From the NCBI RefSeq assembly GCF_045679555.1, contig NC_092090.1:25878038-25942037 (forward strand): DNA of 64,000 nucleotides, read 5' to 3'. The number at the start of each line of letters is the position of its first letter. The stretch's first letter is position 1. Source of the stretch: Salvelinus alpinus. Its lineage: Eukaryota; Chordata; Actinopteri; Salmoniformes; Salmonidae. Under the pieces are notes generated by a model. That model worked only from the letters and a program-made list of their open reading frames with translations. It had not been told where the DNA came from and searched no databases. This document shows, piece after piece, positions 1 to 10,815 of this stretch. Both the position numbers and the translations under genes were made by a program.

Positions 1-131
1 GAGATTAAATAAGAGATGGGGGGATTATTGAAAGGCATTAAAATGACACAGAAGATTATTCCGACATCGGCAGGCAGCAGCCAGCCAGAGACAGTCTGCT
101 CAAGGTCACCAACTGGCTGAGAATTGCCACT
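1..131. other. Short non-repeat lead-in
   Basis: This stretch precedes the 36-bp minisatellite. I see no gene, known repeat or regulatory motif in it. Confidence 0.5.
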
Positions 132-3100
132 TCAGCAGACAAACAGAAAAGAACATCAAGACAACAGGAAGGAGACAAACAGAAAAGAACATGAAGACAT
201 CAGGAAGGAGACAAACAGAAAAGAACATCAAGACAACAGGAAAGAGACAAACAGAAAAGAACAAGACAACAGGAAGGAGACAAACAGAAAAGAACATCAA
301 GACAACAGGAAGGAGACAAACAGAAAAGAACAAGACAACAGGAAAGAGACAAACAGAAAAGAACATCAAGACAACAGGAAAGAGACAAACAGAAAAGAAC
401 ATCAAGACAACAGGAAGGAGACAAACAGAAAAGAACATCAAGACAACAGGAAAGAGACAAATAGAAAAGAACATCAAGACAACAGGAAGGAGACAAACAG
501 AAAAGAACATCAAGACAACAGGAAAGAGACAAACAGAAAAGAACATCAAGACAACAGGAAGGAGACAAACAGAAAAGAACAACAAGACAACAGGAAGGAG
601 ACAAACAGAAAGGAACATCAAGACAACAGGAAGGAGACAAACAGAAAAGAACAACAAGACAACAGGAAGGAGACAAACAGAAAAGAACATCAAGACAACA
701 GGAAGGAGACAAACAGAAAAGAACATCAAGACAACAGGAAGGAGACAAACAGAAAAGAACATGAAGATAACAGGAAGGAGACAAAGAGAAAAGAACATCA
801 AGACAACAGGAAGGAGACAAAGAGAAAAGAACATCAAGACAACAGGAAGGAGATAAACAGAAAAGAACATGAAGACATCAGGAAGGAGACAAACAGAAAA
901 GAACATCAAGACAACAGGAAGGAGACAAACAGAAAAGAACATGAAGACAACAGGAAGGAGACAAACAGAAAAGAACATCACGACAACAGGAAGGAGACAA
1001 ACAGAAAAGAACATGAAGACAACAGGAAGGAGACAAACAGAAAAGAACATCAAGACAACAGGAAGGAGACAAACAGAAAAGAACATCAAGACATCAGGAA
1101 GGAGACAAACAGAAAAGAACATCAAGACATCAGGAAGGAGACAAACAGAAAAGAACATGAAGACAACAGGAAAGAGACAAACAGAAAACAACATCAAGAC
1201 AACAGGAAGGAGACAAACAGAAAAGAACATCAAGACAACAGGAAGGAGACAAACAGAAAAGAACATCAAGACAACAGGAAAGAGACAAACAGAAAAGAAC
1301 ATCAAGACAACAGGAAGGAGGCAAACAGAAAAGAACAACAAGACAACAGGAAGGAGACAAACAGAAAAGAACATGAAGACATCAGGAAGGAGACAAACAG
1401 AAAAGAACATGAAGACAACAGGAAGGAGACAAACATAAAAGAACATCAAGACAACAGGAAAGAGACAAACAGAAAAGAACATCAAGACAGCAGGAAGGAG
1501 ACAAACAGAAAAGAACAACAAGACAACAGGAAGGAGACAAACAGAAAAGAACATGAAGACAACAGGAAGGAGACAAACAGAAAAGAACATGAAGACATCA
1601 GGAAGGAGACAAACAGAAAAGAACATGAAGACAACAGGAAGGAGACAAACAGAAAAGAACATGAAGAAAACAGGAAGGAGACAAACAGAAAAGAACAACA
1701 AGACAACAGGAAGGAGACAAAGAGAAAAGAACATCAAGACAACAGGAAGGAGACAAACAGAAAAGAACATCAAGACAACAGGAAGGAGACAAACAGAAAA
1801 GAACATCAAGACAACAGGAAGGAGACAACAGAAAAGAACATCAAGACAACAGGAAGGAGACAAACAGAAAATATCATCAAGACAACAGGAAAGAGACAAA
1901 CAGAAAAGAACATCAAGACAACAGGAAAGAGACAAACAGAAAAGAACATCAAGACAACAGGAAGGAGACAAACAGAAAATATCATCAAGACAACAGGAAA
2001 GAGACAAACAGAAAAGAACATCAAGACAACAGGAAAGAGACAAACAGAAAATATCATCAAGACAACAGGAAAGAGACAAACAGAAAAGAACATCAAGACA
2101 ACAGGAAAGAGACAAACAGAAAATATCATCAAGACAACAGGAAAGAGACAAACAGAAAAGAACATCAAGACAACAGGAAAGAGACAAACAGAAAAGAACA
2201 TCAAGACAACAGGAAAGAGACAAACAGAAAAGAACAAGACAACAGGAAAGAGACAAACAGAAAAGAACATCAAGACAACAGGAAGGAGACAAACAGAAAA
2301 TATCATCAAGACAACAGGAAAGAGACAAACAGAAAAGAACATCAAGACAACAGGAAGGAGACAACAGAAAAGAACATCAAGACAACAGGAAGGAGACAAA
2401 CAGAAAATATCATCAAGACAACAGGAAAGAGACAAACAGAAAAGAACATCAAGACAACAGGAAAGAGACAAACAGAAAAGAACATCAAGACAACAGGAAA
2501 GAGACAAACAGAAAAGAACAAGACAACAGGAAAGAGACAAACAGAAAAGAACATCAAGACAACAGGAAGGAGACAAACAGAAAAGAACATGAAGACATCA
2601 GGAAGGAGACAAACAGAAAAGAACATCAAGACAACAGGAAGGAGACAAACAGAAAAGAACATGAAGACATCAGGAAGGAGACAAACAGAAAAGAACATCA
2701 AGACAACAGGAAGGAGACAAACAGAAAAGAACATCAAGACAACAGGAAGGAGACAAACAGAAAAGAACAAGACAACAGGAAGGAGACAAACAGAAAAGAA
2801 CATCAAGACAACAGGAAGGAGACAAACAGAAAAGAACAAGACAACAGGAAAGAGACAAACAGAAAAGAACATCAAGACAACAGGAAGGAGACAAACAGAA
2901 AAGAACATCAAGACAACAGGAAGGAGACAAACAGAAAGGAACATCAAGACAACAGGAAGGAGACAAACAGAAAAGAACATCAAGACAACAGGAAGGAGAC
3001 AAACAGAAAAGAACATCAAGACTACAGGAAGGAGACAAACAGAAAAGAACATCAAGACAACAGGAAGGAGACAAACAGAAAAGAACATGAAGATAACAGG

Positions 3101-3790
3101 AAGGAGACAAAGAGAAAAGAACAACAAGACAACAGGAAGGAGACAAAGAGAAAAGAACATCAAGACAACAGGAAGGAGATAAACAGAAAAGAACATGAAG
3201 ACATCAGGAAGGAGACAAACAGAAAAGAACATGAAGACAACAGGAAGGAGACAAACAGAAAAGAACATCAGAACAACAGGAAGGAGACAAACAGAAAAGA
3301 ACATGAAGACAACAGGAAGGAGACAAACAGAAAAGAACATCAAGACAACAGGAAGGAGACAAACAGAAAAGAACATCAAGACATCAGGAAGGAGACAAAC
3401 AGAAAAGAACATCAAGACATCAGGAAGGAGACAAACAGAAAAGAACATCAAGACAACAGGAAAGAGACAAACAGAAAACAACATCAAGACAACAGGAAGG
3501 AGACAAACAGAAAAGAACATCAAGACAACAGGAAGGAGACAAACAGAAAAGAACATCAAGACAACAGGAAAGAGACAAACAGAAAAGAACATCAAGACAA
3601 CAGGAAGGAGGCAAACAGAAAAGAACAACAAGACAACAGGAAAGAGACAAACAGAAAAGAACATGAAGACATCAGGAAGGAGACAAACAGAAAAGAACAT
3701 GAAGACAACAGGAAGGAGACAAACAGAAAAGAACAACAAGACAACAGGAAGGAGACAAACAGAGAAGAACAACAAGACAACAGGAAGGAT
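132..3790. repeat. 36-bp minisatellite, about 100 units
   Basis: The unit is purine-rich and is built from 'GACAACAGGAAGGAGACAAA' followed by 'CAGAAAAGAACATCAA', 36 bp in all. Some units lack a few bases, for example those with 'AGAACAAGAC' in place of 'AGAACATCAAGAC', which shortens them by 6 bp. Because 36 is a multiple of 3 and the unit lacks stops in several frames, long open frames run through the array on both strands, reading as 12-residue cycles such as DNRKETNRKEHQ on the plus strand. These have no non-repeat domain, no recognisable start context and no splice-linked exon, so I treat them as non-coding. A middle block, about 1826-2580, carries 'AAATATCATC' variant units. A 1-bp-shorter spacer ('GAGACAACAG') shifts the frame there. 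Confidence 0.95.
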
Positions 3791-3803
3791 AAAGAGACTC
3801 TGA

Positions 3804-3920
3804 CAGTGTCCCATGTAGCAGCCTACTCCCTATATAGTGCACTCTATTGCCTATACAGGGCCCATAGGTCTGTGGTCAAAAGCAGTGCCCTACATAGGGA
3901 ATAGGATGCCATCAGGGACT
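3804..3920. mobile_element. Palindromic MITE-like element (copy 1)
   Basis: Inverted arms carry 'CTCCCTATATAGTGCACT' on the left and 'GTGCCCTACATAGGGAATAG' on the right, around a 'GGGCCCATAGG...TGGTCAAAAG' core. The same design recurs at 4640, 19747, 29691 and 58734. It resembles a very abundant short palindromic repeat of salmonid genomes. This copy begins about 14 bp after the minisatellite. No coding capacity. Confidence 0.8.
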
Positions 3921-4639
3921 AAGACTGTGTTTGAAGCAGGTACAATGTGGCGATTCAGCCTCTCCAACTGAGAGGTTATCTTGTTCTTGTTCTGTCCCTC
4001 CATGGGGTTCTCTTTTCCAATGTTCCCCCTTTGTGTTCTTCTCATATCTTGTTTTTGGGATTTCTTTACTGTTTCTATTATCGTATGTAGTCCATCACCA
4101 GTGCAGCCTTTCAACACATTACAGCCAATGTGGCATTTGAGAACCTTGCAGATGTGGCCATACAGAACCATCTAGAGTGTGAGGATGATCTAAGAAGGCG
4201 TTTAAAATAGACCCTTTAGGTGCTGTAGTTTAATACCACTATAAAACAATGTTTCTCTTGTGCATAAAGACTCCAATCCCCAGTTTACATCTAGGCCACT
4301 CTTTGTAGCCCAGCCGGGCCCTGTCATTGCGTCAGTATGCAACACAGGCATTCAGAGTTATGAAAGCACCATTATTAGGCCTAGTTACAGGGTGACCCTC
4401 CATATAGTATCACTATTCTCCCATTCACAATGACCCAAAAGCTGGCTAGCTGAACTGAGCTGAGAGATGAGAGATGAGAGGAGCGAACAGGGCCTACCGT
4501 ATTGTACCCAGCCACAGAGGAGGCCTATATTCCTATGGAGTTACACTATGTGTCAGGTCAGAGGACTCTTCAAACCCCTGTTCCCGGTCTCAGAGGGGAG
4601 GCCGAGCGGAAGGCCACCAGACCTGAGGACCCTGGGTAG
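3921..4639. other. Intergenic, no feature seen
   Basis: Mixed-composition DNA with only short shadow frames. I recognise no repeat family, gene or motif here. Confidence 0.4.
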
Positions 4640-4722
4640 TTCCATATGACACTCTATTCCCTATGGGCCCTGGTTAAAAGTAGTGCACTATATAGGGAAT
4701 ATAGTGCCATTTGGGACACAGA
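4640..4722. mobile_element. Palindromic MITE-like element (copy 2, internally deleted)
   Basis: 'ACACTCTATTCCCTATGGGC' on the left matches 'GTGCACTATATAGGGAATAT' on the right in inverted orientation. The left arm has lost the 'ATAGTGCACTACTTTTGA' segment seen in the copy at 19747, so the element is shorter and asymmetric. Confidence 0.75.
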
Positions 4723-5029
4723 ACCTGTCCCTGGGAACCTACTGTATTGGCATAACCTTTTGCCAAGTTCCATTTGGTTAAATTAGGATCAGAACAAGGA
4801 CACTGAAGAAGGGGGCAGAGGGGTGTCCTAGTAGGCCAGTGTACCCAAAGGACAGCCCTGGGTCTGACGATGGTGGAGTGGATCAGAGGAGAGGATCAGA
4901 GGTCTCGGTTGCCTGAGTTTTAGACCGGCATGGAGCAGTGGGTAGTGAGTGGACGTGGGCCAGGAGAGGTGCAGGTCACCCAGGGGGCATAGGATGTAGC
5001 AGGGGTCGCGATGCAACGTCTATTCCTGA
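4723..5029. other. Intergenic, no feature seen
   Basis: Non-repetitive sequence leading into the candidate regulatory block that follows. Nothing recognisable. Confidence 0.4.
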
Positions 5030-5420
5030 GCCGCACAATGCCAGCTTTTCATCCCTGGCTCTGGCCACTCCGCCGAGCCCCATAATTATCTTTGACAAAA
5101 CTCATTAGCAGAGACCTTGTAGCGACATCGGCGACCAGGAATTTCATGGAGGGAGGACATGCACCGAAACAATGTCCCACACATATTTCATGGCGCCCTT
5201 TGACAAAATGTAATGAAGTGTGTATATTGTCCCCCTCATCAACATTTGAACCCTGAGCCATCAGCACAAAGACTTTGTTTATGAGCCCTCCGAGCCCAGC
5301 GTGGGACACATCAAATGGCACCTCCACTTTGGCTCTTTTGTCAGGCCCAGGGACAAATTATTGTTCTGGATGTTATTCTTATTATGGGTCTTATTAGTAT
5401 GAATTGGCCGTTGCTGTCAT
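5030..5420. promoter_or_regulatory. Candidate conserved noncoding element
   Basis: A non-repetitive block with the look of a developmental enhancer. It has clustered homeobox-like AT cores ('CATAATTATC', 'CTCATTAGCA') and 'TTTGACAAAA' at both 5091 and 5199. The TCF/LEF-like 'CTTTGA' core precedes or overlaps each of these, and a related 'CTTTGTTTATGAG' lies near 5274. The block sits about 9.5 kb beyond the 3' end of irx6, in a locus type (the Iroquois B cluster) known for deeply conserved noncoding elements. A 92-codon open frame (minus strand, 5049-5327) overlaps it but resembles nothing I know. Conservation is inferred, not measured. Confidence 0.4.
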
Positions 5421-5984
5421 GTCAGTTTGATTCATCTTCCATAGGGTGCTTCCAAGCTAGGAAGCCCCGAAAATATTTTTGGTGTCTCAGATTGTTCTGG
5501 CAATTCTCAAAGAAAATTATTTGGGAGGAAGGATGTTTGATACGCCTTATAGATTTGTATCAAAAAACAGTTTTTAGAAAATCATGATGAAAGTGACCAT
5601 TTTAGGACCCCTTTTTAGACCTATACATGCCTCCTGTAAGACCCTATGATCTGTGAACTGTACATGATACAGACAACATCTTGGTGTCATTATACTTCTT
5701 ATAGTGGGCTCTAAAATATGGAGTATGCCTAGATTCTGAAATACAAATGTTCACATTCATTTAGTCAACATTAAAATTATTAATATAAATACCTCAAATG
5801 TACCCTTTTTGATTTAGCTTATATTTAGACATATTGTTTGGAACAATATACACTTTCCATAGTGGGCTCTCTGCTACTTTTGAAGATGTGACCCAATTTA
5901 TACATAGACATTGACATTCTAGGTAATTAACCAATCACATTCCTAACACGTCTTATTCATGGTGACACCATTTACCAGATTGCA

Positions 5985-6550
5985 GCAGCCACTACTCTTA
6001 AACGGTTGGATGACGTCTACCATAGCACCATTTGTTTTATCACTGGTGACAGTTTAAATACTTACCACTGCATCCTGTATCAAAAGGTTGGCTGGCCCTC
6101 ATTAAAGTCCCGTAGATCAAGTCATTACTCCCTGTTTGTTTACAAAGCTCTGCTACACAAGCTTCTAATTTACCTAACTTCATTGCTAACGTATAAAAGA
6201 ATGAGCTACCAAACCCGCTCGCAGTATTGGTTAACTCTTGAGGTCCCTCTGGTAAATCCTCCTTTAGTTTTAGGGCCCCCGATTGTTGGAATAACCTACA
6301 AAATTCTTTGCATCTTGATTCCCTGGTGCCGCTAGGGCAGTGTTGAATGAATTCATTGAGGATTGCAGTTGTTTCAATTGATTGTAGTGTTTTCTTTGTT
6401 GAAATTGTGGTGTTGAAGTTATGCCTATTTGTATTCTTCTTGTTTTAATTGTAATGTATATTGTTCTTTCTGTTGTGAAAAAAAGTTTGTACTCGGGGCA
6501 CCATTGGGGATGAGACCATGGTCTCAATTGGGCTACTCGAATAAATTAAA
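5985..6550 (+). pseudogene. LINE fragment, C-terminal end of the polyprotein
   Basis: The plus frame from about 6006 to 6335 encodes residues such as 'DDVYHSTICFITGDS', 'CILYQKVGWPSL' and 'LFVYKALLHKLLIYLTSLL'. I recognise these as the region downstream of the reverse transcriptase in fish LINE polyproteins. Only this C-terminal stretch and a 3' tail remain. The frame degrades after 'ITYKILCI' and no catalytic motif is present. It lies in the centre of the foldback element, so it was probably inserted there. Confidence 0.7.
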
Positions 6551-7081
6551 ATTCATAAAAATAAATACTAAATTCAGCAAATCACCAGCAGAGCGCATTC
6601 CCTTGAATCCATTTTCCAATTCACTGTGTTGGTGGTGCTCATAAAATGTATCACAACTTCAGTAGTAGTAGGAGAGCACCCACTGTGTACATTTGATGTA
6701 CTTGTAGAGTATATTGTTTAAAACAATATGTCTAAAAATGTATCAAAAAGGGTACTTTTGAGATAATTATATGAATATTTTAATGTTGAATAAATGAATG
6801 TAAACATTTGTATTTCAGAATCTAGACATACTCCATATTTGAGGTATTTATATTAATAATTTTAATGTTGACTAAATGAATGTGAACATTTGTATTTCAG
6901 AATCTAGACATACTCCATATTTTAGAGCCCACTATAAGAAGTATAATGACACCAAGATGTTGTCTGTATCATGTACAGTTCACAGATCATAGGGTCTTAC
7001 AGGAAACATGTATAGGTCTAAAAAGGGGTCCTAAAATGGTCAACTTCATAATGATTTTCTAAAAACTGGTTTGGGATACAA

Positions 7082-7276
7082 ATCTTTATTTTACTAGGCA
7101 AGTCAGTTAAGAACAAATTCTTATTTACAATGACAGCCTACTGGGGAACAGTGGGTTAACTGCCTTGTTCATGGGCAGAACAACAGATCTTTACCTTGTC
7201 AGCTCAGAGATTTGATCCAGCAGCCTTTCAGTTACTGACCCAATGCTCTAACCACTAGGCTACCTGCCACCCCATC
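7082..7276 (-). mobile_element. tRNA-derived SINE, salmonid type
   Basis: The sequence 'TTTATTTTACTAGGCAAGTC' followed by 'AGTTAAGAACAAATTCTTAT' and ending in 'CTCTAACCACTAGGCTACCT' matches a SINE layout familiar from salmonids. Read on the minus strand, the tRNA-like head is at the right and a degenerate pol III B-box ('GGATCAAATCT') lies near 7210. It interrupts the right arm of the foldback element, with 'ATCT' on both sides as a possible short target duplication. I am not sure of the family name. Confidence 0.7.
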
Positions 7277-7297
7277 TAAAACATCCTTCCTCCCAGT

Positions 7298-7832
7298 ACA
7301 GAGAGGCACATAGCTCATTGAGGGGACGCTCGTGTGATGTGCTGATGGATGGATGGATGGAAAAGCCTGATAGCCCACTTTCTACGCAAGTTAACCCTGC
7401 GTTGACCTTTGGCATCATAGCCAGCATAACAGACTAGAATGACAGGCATTGTTAGAGAGGTTTGTCACTGTTATAATCATTAGGTGGACTGACAGGAAAA
7501 TGAATGATAAAACTCAGGTAGAATATTTGCACGGCTTGCTAAGAACCTAGTGAATGAGATAGCATATAAATACTTTGAGCTTTCAGTCTAAATGGACTCT
7601 AATGCTGTCTGCAATGTAATGAACCTGTGGATAGCACTCTGACTGTAGACAGAAATAGACTGTTACTTCAAGGGAAATAGAAAATGTGTACCCATGTAGA
7701 TAATCCAAAGGACTTGTCCTTGAACCCCTATGAAAGAAGTGCTAAAACTAGCCTAACACATCCCTTCCTCTCCTCTCAGTCCAAAAAATAGATAATTTAC
7801 CAGAGCCTTCTCTTTCCAAGATATGTATCTAA
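7298..7832. other. Intergenic, no feature seen
   Basis: Non-repetitive, AT-leaning sequence with no gene or repeat recognised, apart from a four-unit 'ATGG' tract near 7344. Confidence 0.4.
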
Positions 7833-8724
7833 ATCAAATCAAATCAAATGTATTTATAGAGCCCTTCTTACATCAGCTGATATCTCAAAGTGCTGTACAG
7901 AAACCCAGCCTAAAACCCCAAACAGCAAGCAATGCAGGTGTAGAAGCACGGTGGCTAGGAAAAACTCCCTAGAAAGGCCAGAACCTAGGAAGAAACCTAG
8001 AGAGGAACCAGGCTATGAGGGGTGGCCAGTCCTCTTCTGGCTGTGCCGGGTGGAGATTATAACCGAACATGGCCAAGATGTTCAAATGTTCATAGATGAC
8101 CAGCATGGTCAAATAATAATAATTACAGTAGTTGTCGAGGGTGCAACAAATCAGCACCTCAGGAGTAAATGTCAGTTGGCTTTTCATAGCCGATCATTGA
8201 GAGTATCTCTACAGCTCCTGCTGTCTCTAGAGAGTTGAAAACAGCAGGTCTGGGACAGGTAGCACGTCCGGTGAACAGGTCAGGGTTCCATAGCCGCAGA
8301 ACAGTTGAAACTGGAGCAGCAGCTGGTGGACTGGGGACAGCAAGGAGTCATCATGCCAGGTAGTCCTGAGGCATGGTCCTAGGGCTCAGGTCCTCCTAGA
8401 GAGAGAAAGAAAGAGAGAGAGAAAGAGAGAATTAGAGAGAGCATACTTAAATTCACACAGGACACCGGATAAGACAGGAGAAATACTTCAGATATAACAG
8501 ACTGACCCTAGCCCCCCGACACATAAACTACTGTAGCATAAATACTGGAGGCTAAGACAGGAGGGGTCAGGAGACACTGTGGCCCCATCCGATGATACCC
8601 CCGGACAGGGCCAAACAGGCAGGATATAACCCCACCCACTTTGCCAAAGCACAGACCCCACACCACTAGAGGGGATATCTTCAACCACCAACTTACCATC
8701 CTGAGACAAGGCCGAGTATAGCCC
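7833..8724 (-). mobile_element. L2-like LINE, 5'-truncated 3' end
   Basis: Starts with an 'AAATCAAATCAAATC' tract, the LINE 3' terminus read on the minus strand, and runs through 'CCCAGCCTAAAACCCCAAAC' and 'GGAAAAACTCCCTAGAAAGG'. It is nearly collinear with 42788-43700, the 3' end of the much longer element in the 42.8-49.4 kb region. Similarity stops near 8724, just after 'GGCCGAGTATAGCCC', so the copy is 5'-truncated as expected for target-primed reverse transcription. It contains 3' UTR only. Short open frames on both strands are shadows. Confidence 0.85.
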
Positions 8725-9442
8725 TACAATAGGACCTACAGTAAGATGCATTCTTGAAAGTTATAGTGGTAGGTAAGTTGAGCAAAAGGGGTTACTTGAT
8801 CCACCCTTGTTTCTAGGAAACCATACACAAAATGTATAATTTGACAAAATATTTAGGAAGAGGTAATCATTTCATGGAGTATGTGAAGGAAGAAATCACA
8901 TGGAAAAAGTGGTAAGCAAGTTAGGTCCAAAAAACGTATTTTCACCAAGTCAAATTAATGTATTGTGTTAAAGGTTTCATTAGGTTTGTATCTATACCAA
9001 AATTGATCATTTTAAGATTGTACATCAGTTGGGGTCTCTATAAGCTTCAATATGAGGTCCTAAACCTAGCATGAAAGTGTATCCTTGTAGCTGTGTGGGG
9101 GTAATATAGTCCAAATGTTTGCCTTGAGGTAAGTTGAGCCAATATCCATGTGGTAAATTGAGCCAATTTTTGAGCCAATGGGAAGTTGAGCCAATTGAAC
9201 TGTTTTCTTCCCAGGCATAATGCAAGGCATTATTGCTGGGATATGAGGTAACAACAGGGCCTGGCCTATGTTAAAATTGTTTTAAAAAGTACAAAGTCTT
9301 TGTTAGGTGTTAAGCCTACATTAAAAGATGATTCCAATGATTAAAAGACACAAAAAGCTATTATGATTGTGTTTAAATGTGTTAGGGAAACAAACATAGA
9401 CATGGTTTTAAAAGGTAGTGGTAATATTTCAGAAATTATATA
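8725..9442. other. Intergenic with scattered TTGAGCCAA motifs
   Basis: The motif 'AAGTTGAGC' or 'AATTGAGCCAAT' occurs four times or more between 8774 and 9200, at irregular spacing. This suggests an old dispersed repeat rather than a tandem array. No gene seen. Confidence 0.4.
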
Positions 9443-10815
9443 TACTGTGCATTCAGAAAGTATTCAGACCCCTTGACTTTTTCCAAATTTTGTTACCTTA
9501 CAGCCTTATTCTAAAATTGCTTAAATATTGTTTCCCCCTCATCAAGCTACACATACTATTCCATAATGGCAAAGCAAAAACTGTTTTTTAAACATTTTTG
9601 CAAATGTATTAAAAATAAAACACAGAAATATACCATTTACATAAGTATTCAGACCCGTTACTCAGTACTTTATTGAGGTACCTTTGGCAGCGACTACAGC
9701 CTCGAGTCTTCTTGGGTATGACGCTACAAGCTTGGCACATCTAAATTTGGGGAGCTTCTCCCATTCTTCTCAGCAGATCCTCTCAAGCTCTGTCAGGTTG
9801 GATGGGAAGCATTCGCTTTTCAGGTCTCTCCAGAGATGTTTGATCGGGTTCAAGTCCGGGCTCTGGCTGGGCCACTCAAGGACATCCAGAGACTTTTCCC
9901 AAAGCCACTCCTGCATTGTTTTGGCTGTGTGCTTAGGGTCGTAGTCCTGTTGGAAGGTGAACCTTTGCCCCAGTCTGAGGTCCTGAGCGCTCTGGAGCGA
10001 GTTTTCTGTACTTTGCTCTGTTCATCTTTCCCTCGATCCTGACTAGTCTCCCAGTCCCTGCCGCCGAAAAACATGCTTCACAGTAGGTGCCAGGTTTCAG
10101 ATAAACACGTAGGGCTTGGCATTCAGGCCAAAGAGTTCAATCTTTGTTTCATCAGACCAGAGAATATTGTTTCTCATAGTCTGAGAATCCTTTAGATGCC
10201 TTTTGGCAAACTCCAAGCGGGCTGTCATGTGCCTTTTACTGAGGAGGTCTTCCGTCTGGCCACTCTATCATAAAGGCCTAATTGGTGGTGCTGCAGAGAT
10301 GGTTGTCCTTCTGGAAGGTTCTCCCATCTCTGGAGCTCTGTCAGAGTGACCATCGGTTTCTTAGTTACTTCTCTGACCAAGGCCCTTCTCCCAAGATTGC
10401 TCAGTTTGGCCAGGTGGCCAACTCATCATTAAGAATGATGAAGGCCACTGTGTTCCTGAGGATTTTCAATGCTGCAGAAATGTTTTGGTACCTTTCCCCA
10501 GATCTGTTCCTCGACCCAATCCTGTCTCGGAGCTCTACGGACAATTCCTTTGACCGCATGGCTTGGTTTTTGCTCTGACATGCACTGTCAACTGTGGGAC
10601 CTTAACCAGTTATGTGCCTTTCCAAATCATGTCCAGTCAATTGAATTTACCACAGATGGACTCCAATCAAGTTGTAGAAACATCTCAAGGATGATAAATG
10701 GAAACTGGATTTACCTGAGCTCCATTTTGAGTCTCATAGCAAAGGGTTTGAATACTTATGTGAAAAAGGTATTAACTGTCTTACGTTTTGCATAAATTTG
10801 CAAACATTTCGAAAC
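9443..10815 (-). pseudogene. Tc1-like transposon with decayed transposase
   Basis: The left terminal repeat begins after a TA at 9443 ('CTGTGCATTCAGAAAGTATT'), typical of Tc1/mariner elements of fish. The transposase lies on the minus strand and is broken. Recognisable pieces include the region around the second catalytic aspartate, reading '[11 protein letters not shown]' where such elements usually have DND, and the downstream '[16 protein letters not shown]'. Several segments are deleted relative to the usual layout, for example the stretch that should follow 'GAGCGAGTTTTCTG'. The right terminal repeat is incomplete. It cannot be autonomous. Confidence 0.85.

Larger units (their letters stand above)
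5522..7297. mobile_element. Foldback element with long inverted arms
   Basis: The left arm, from 'TGGGAGGAAGGATGTTT' at 5522 inward through 'GACACCATTTACCAG' near 5965, matches the right arm in inverted orientation, read from 7297 back to about 6560. Clear pairs are 'TTTAGACCTATACATG' with 'CATGTATAGGTCTAAA', and 'ATCTTGGTGTCATTATACTT' with its complement near 6939-6958. The centre is occupied by a LINE fragment and the right arm is interrupted by a SINE. The right arm also has an extra tandem copy of about 80 bp (6760-6840 repeated at 6841-6921) that the left arm lacks. No transposase frame is present, so the element is non-autonomous. Confidence 0.8.

Noticed and set aside
124..3904. Open frames of 490-822 codons over the 36-bp array on both strands
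   Set aside because: They exist because the unit length is a multiple of 3 and lacks stops. They have no unique domain and are open on both strands at once.
7082..7276. A tRNA gene
   Set aside because: The tRNA-like part is degenerate and followed by a SINE body, so it is a retroposon and not a functional tRNA.
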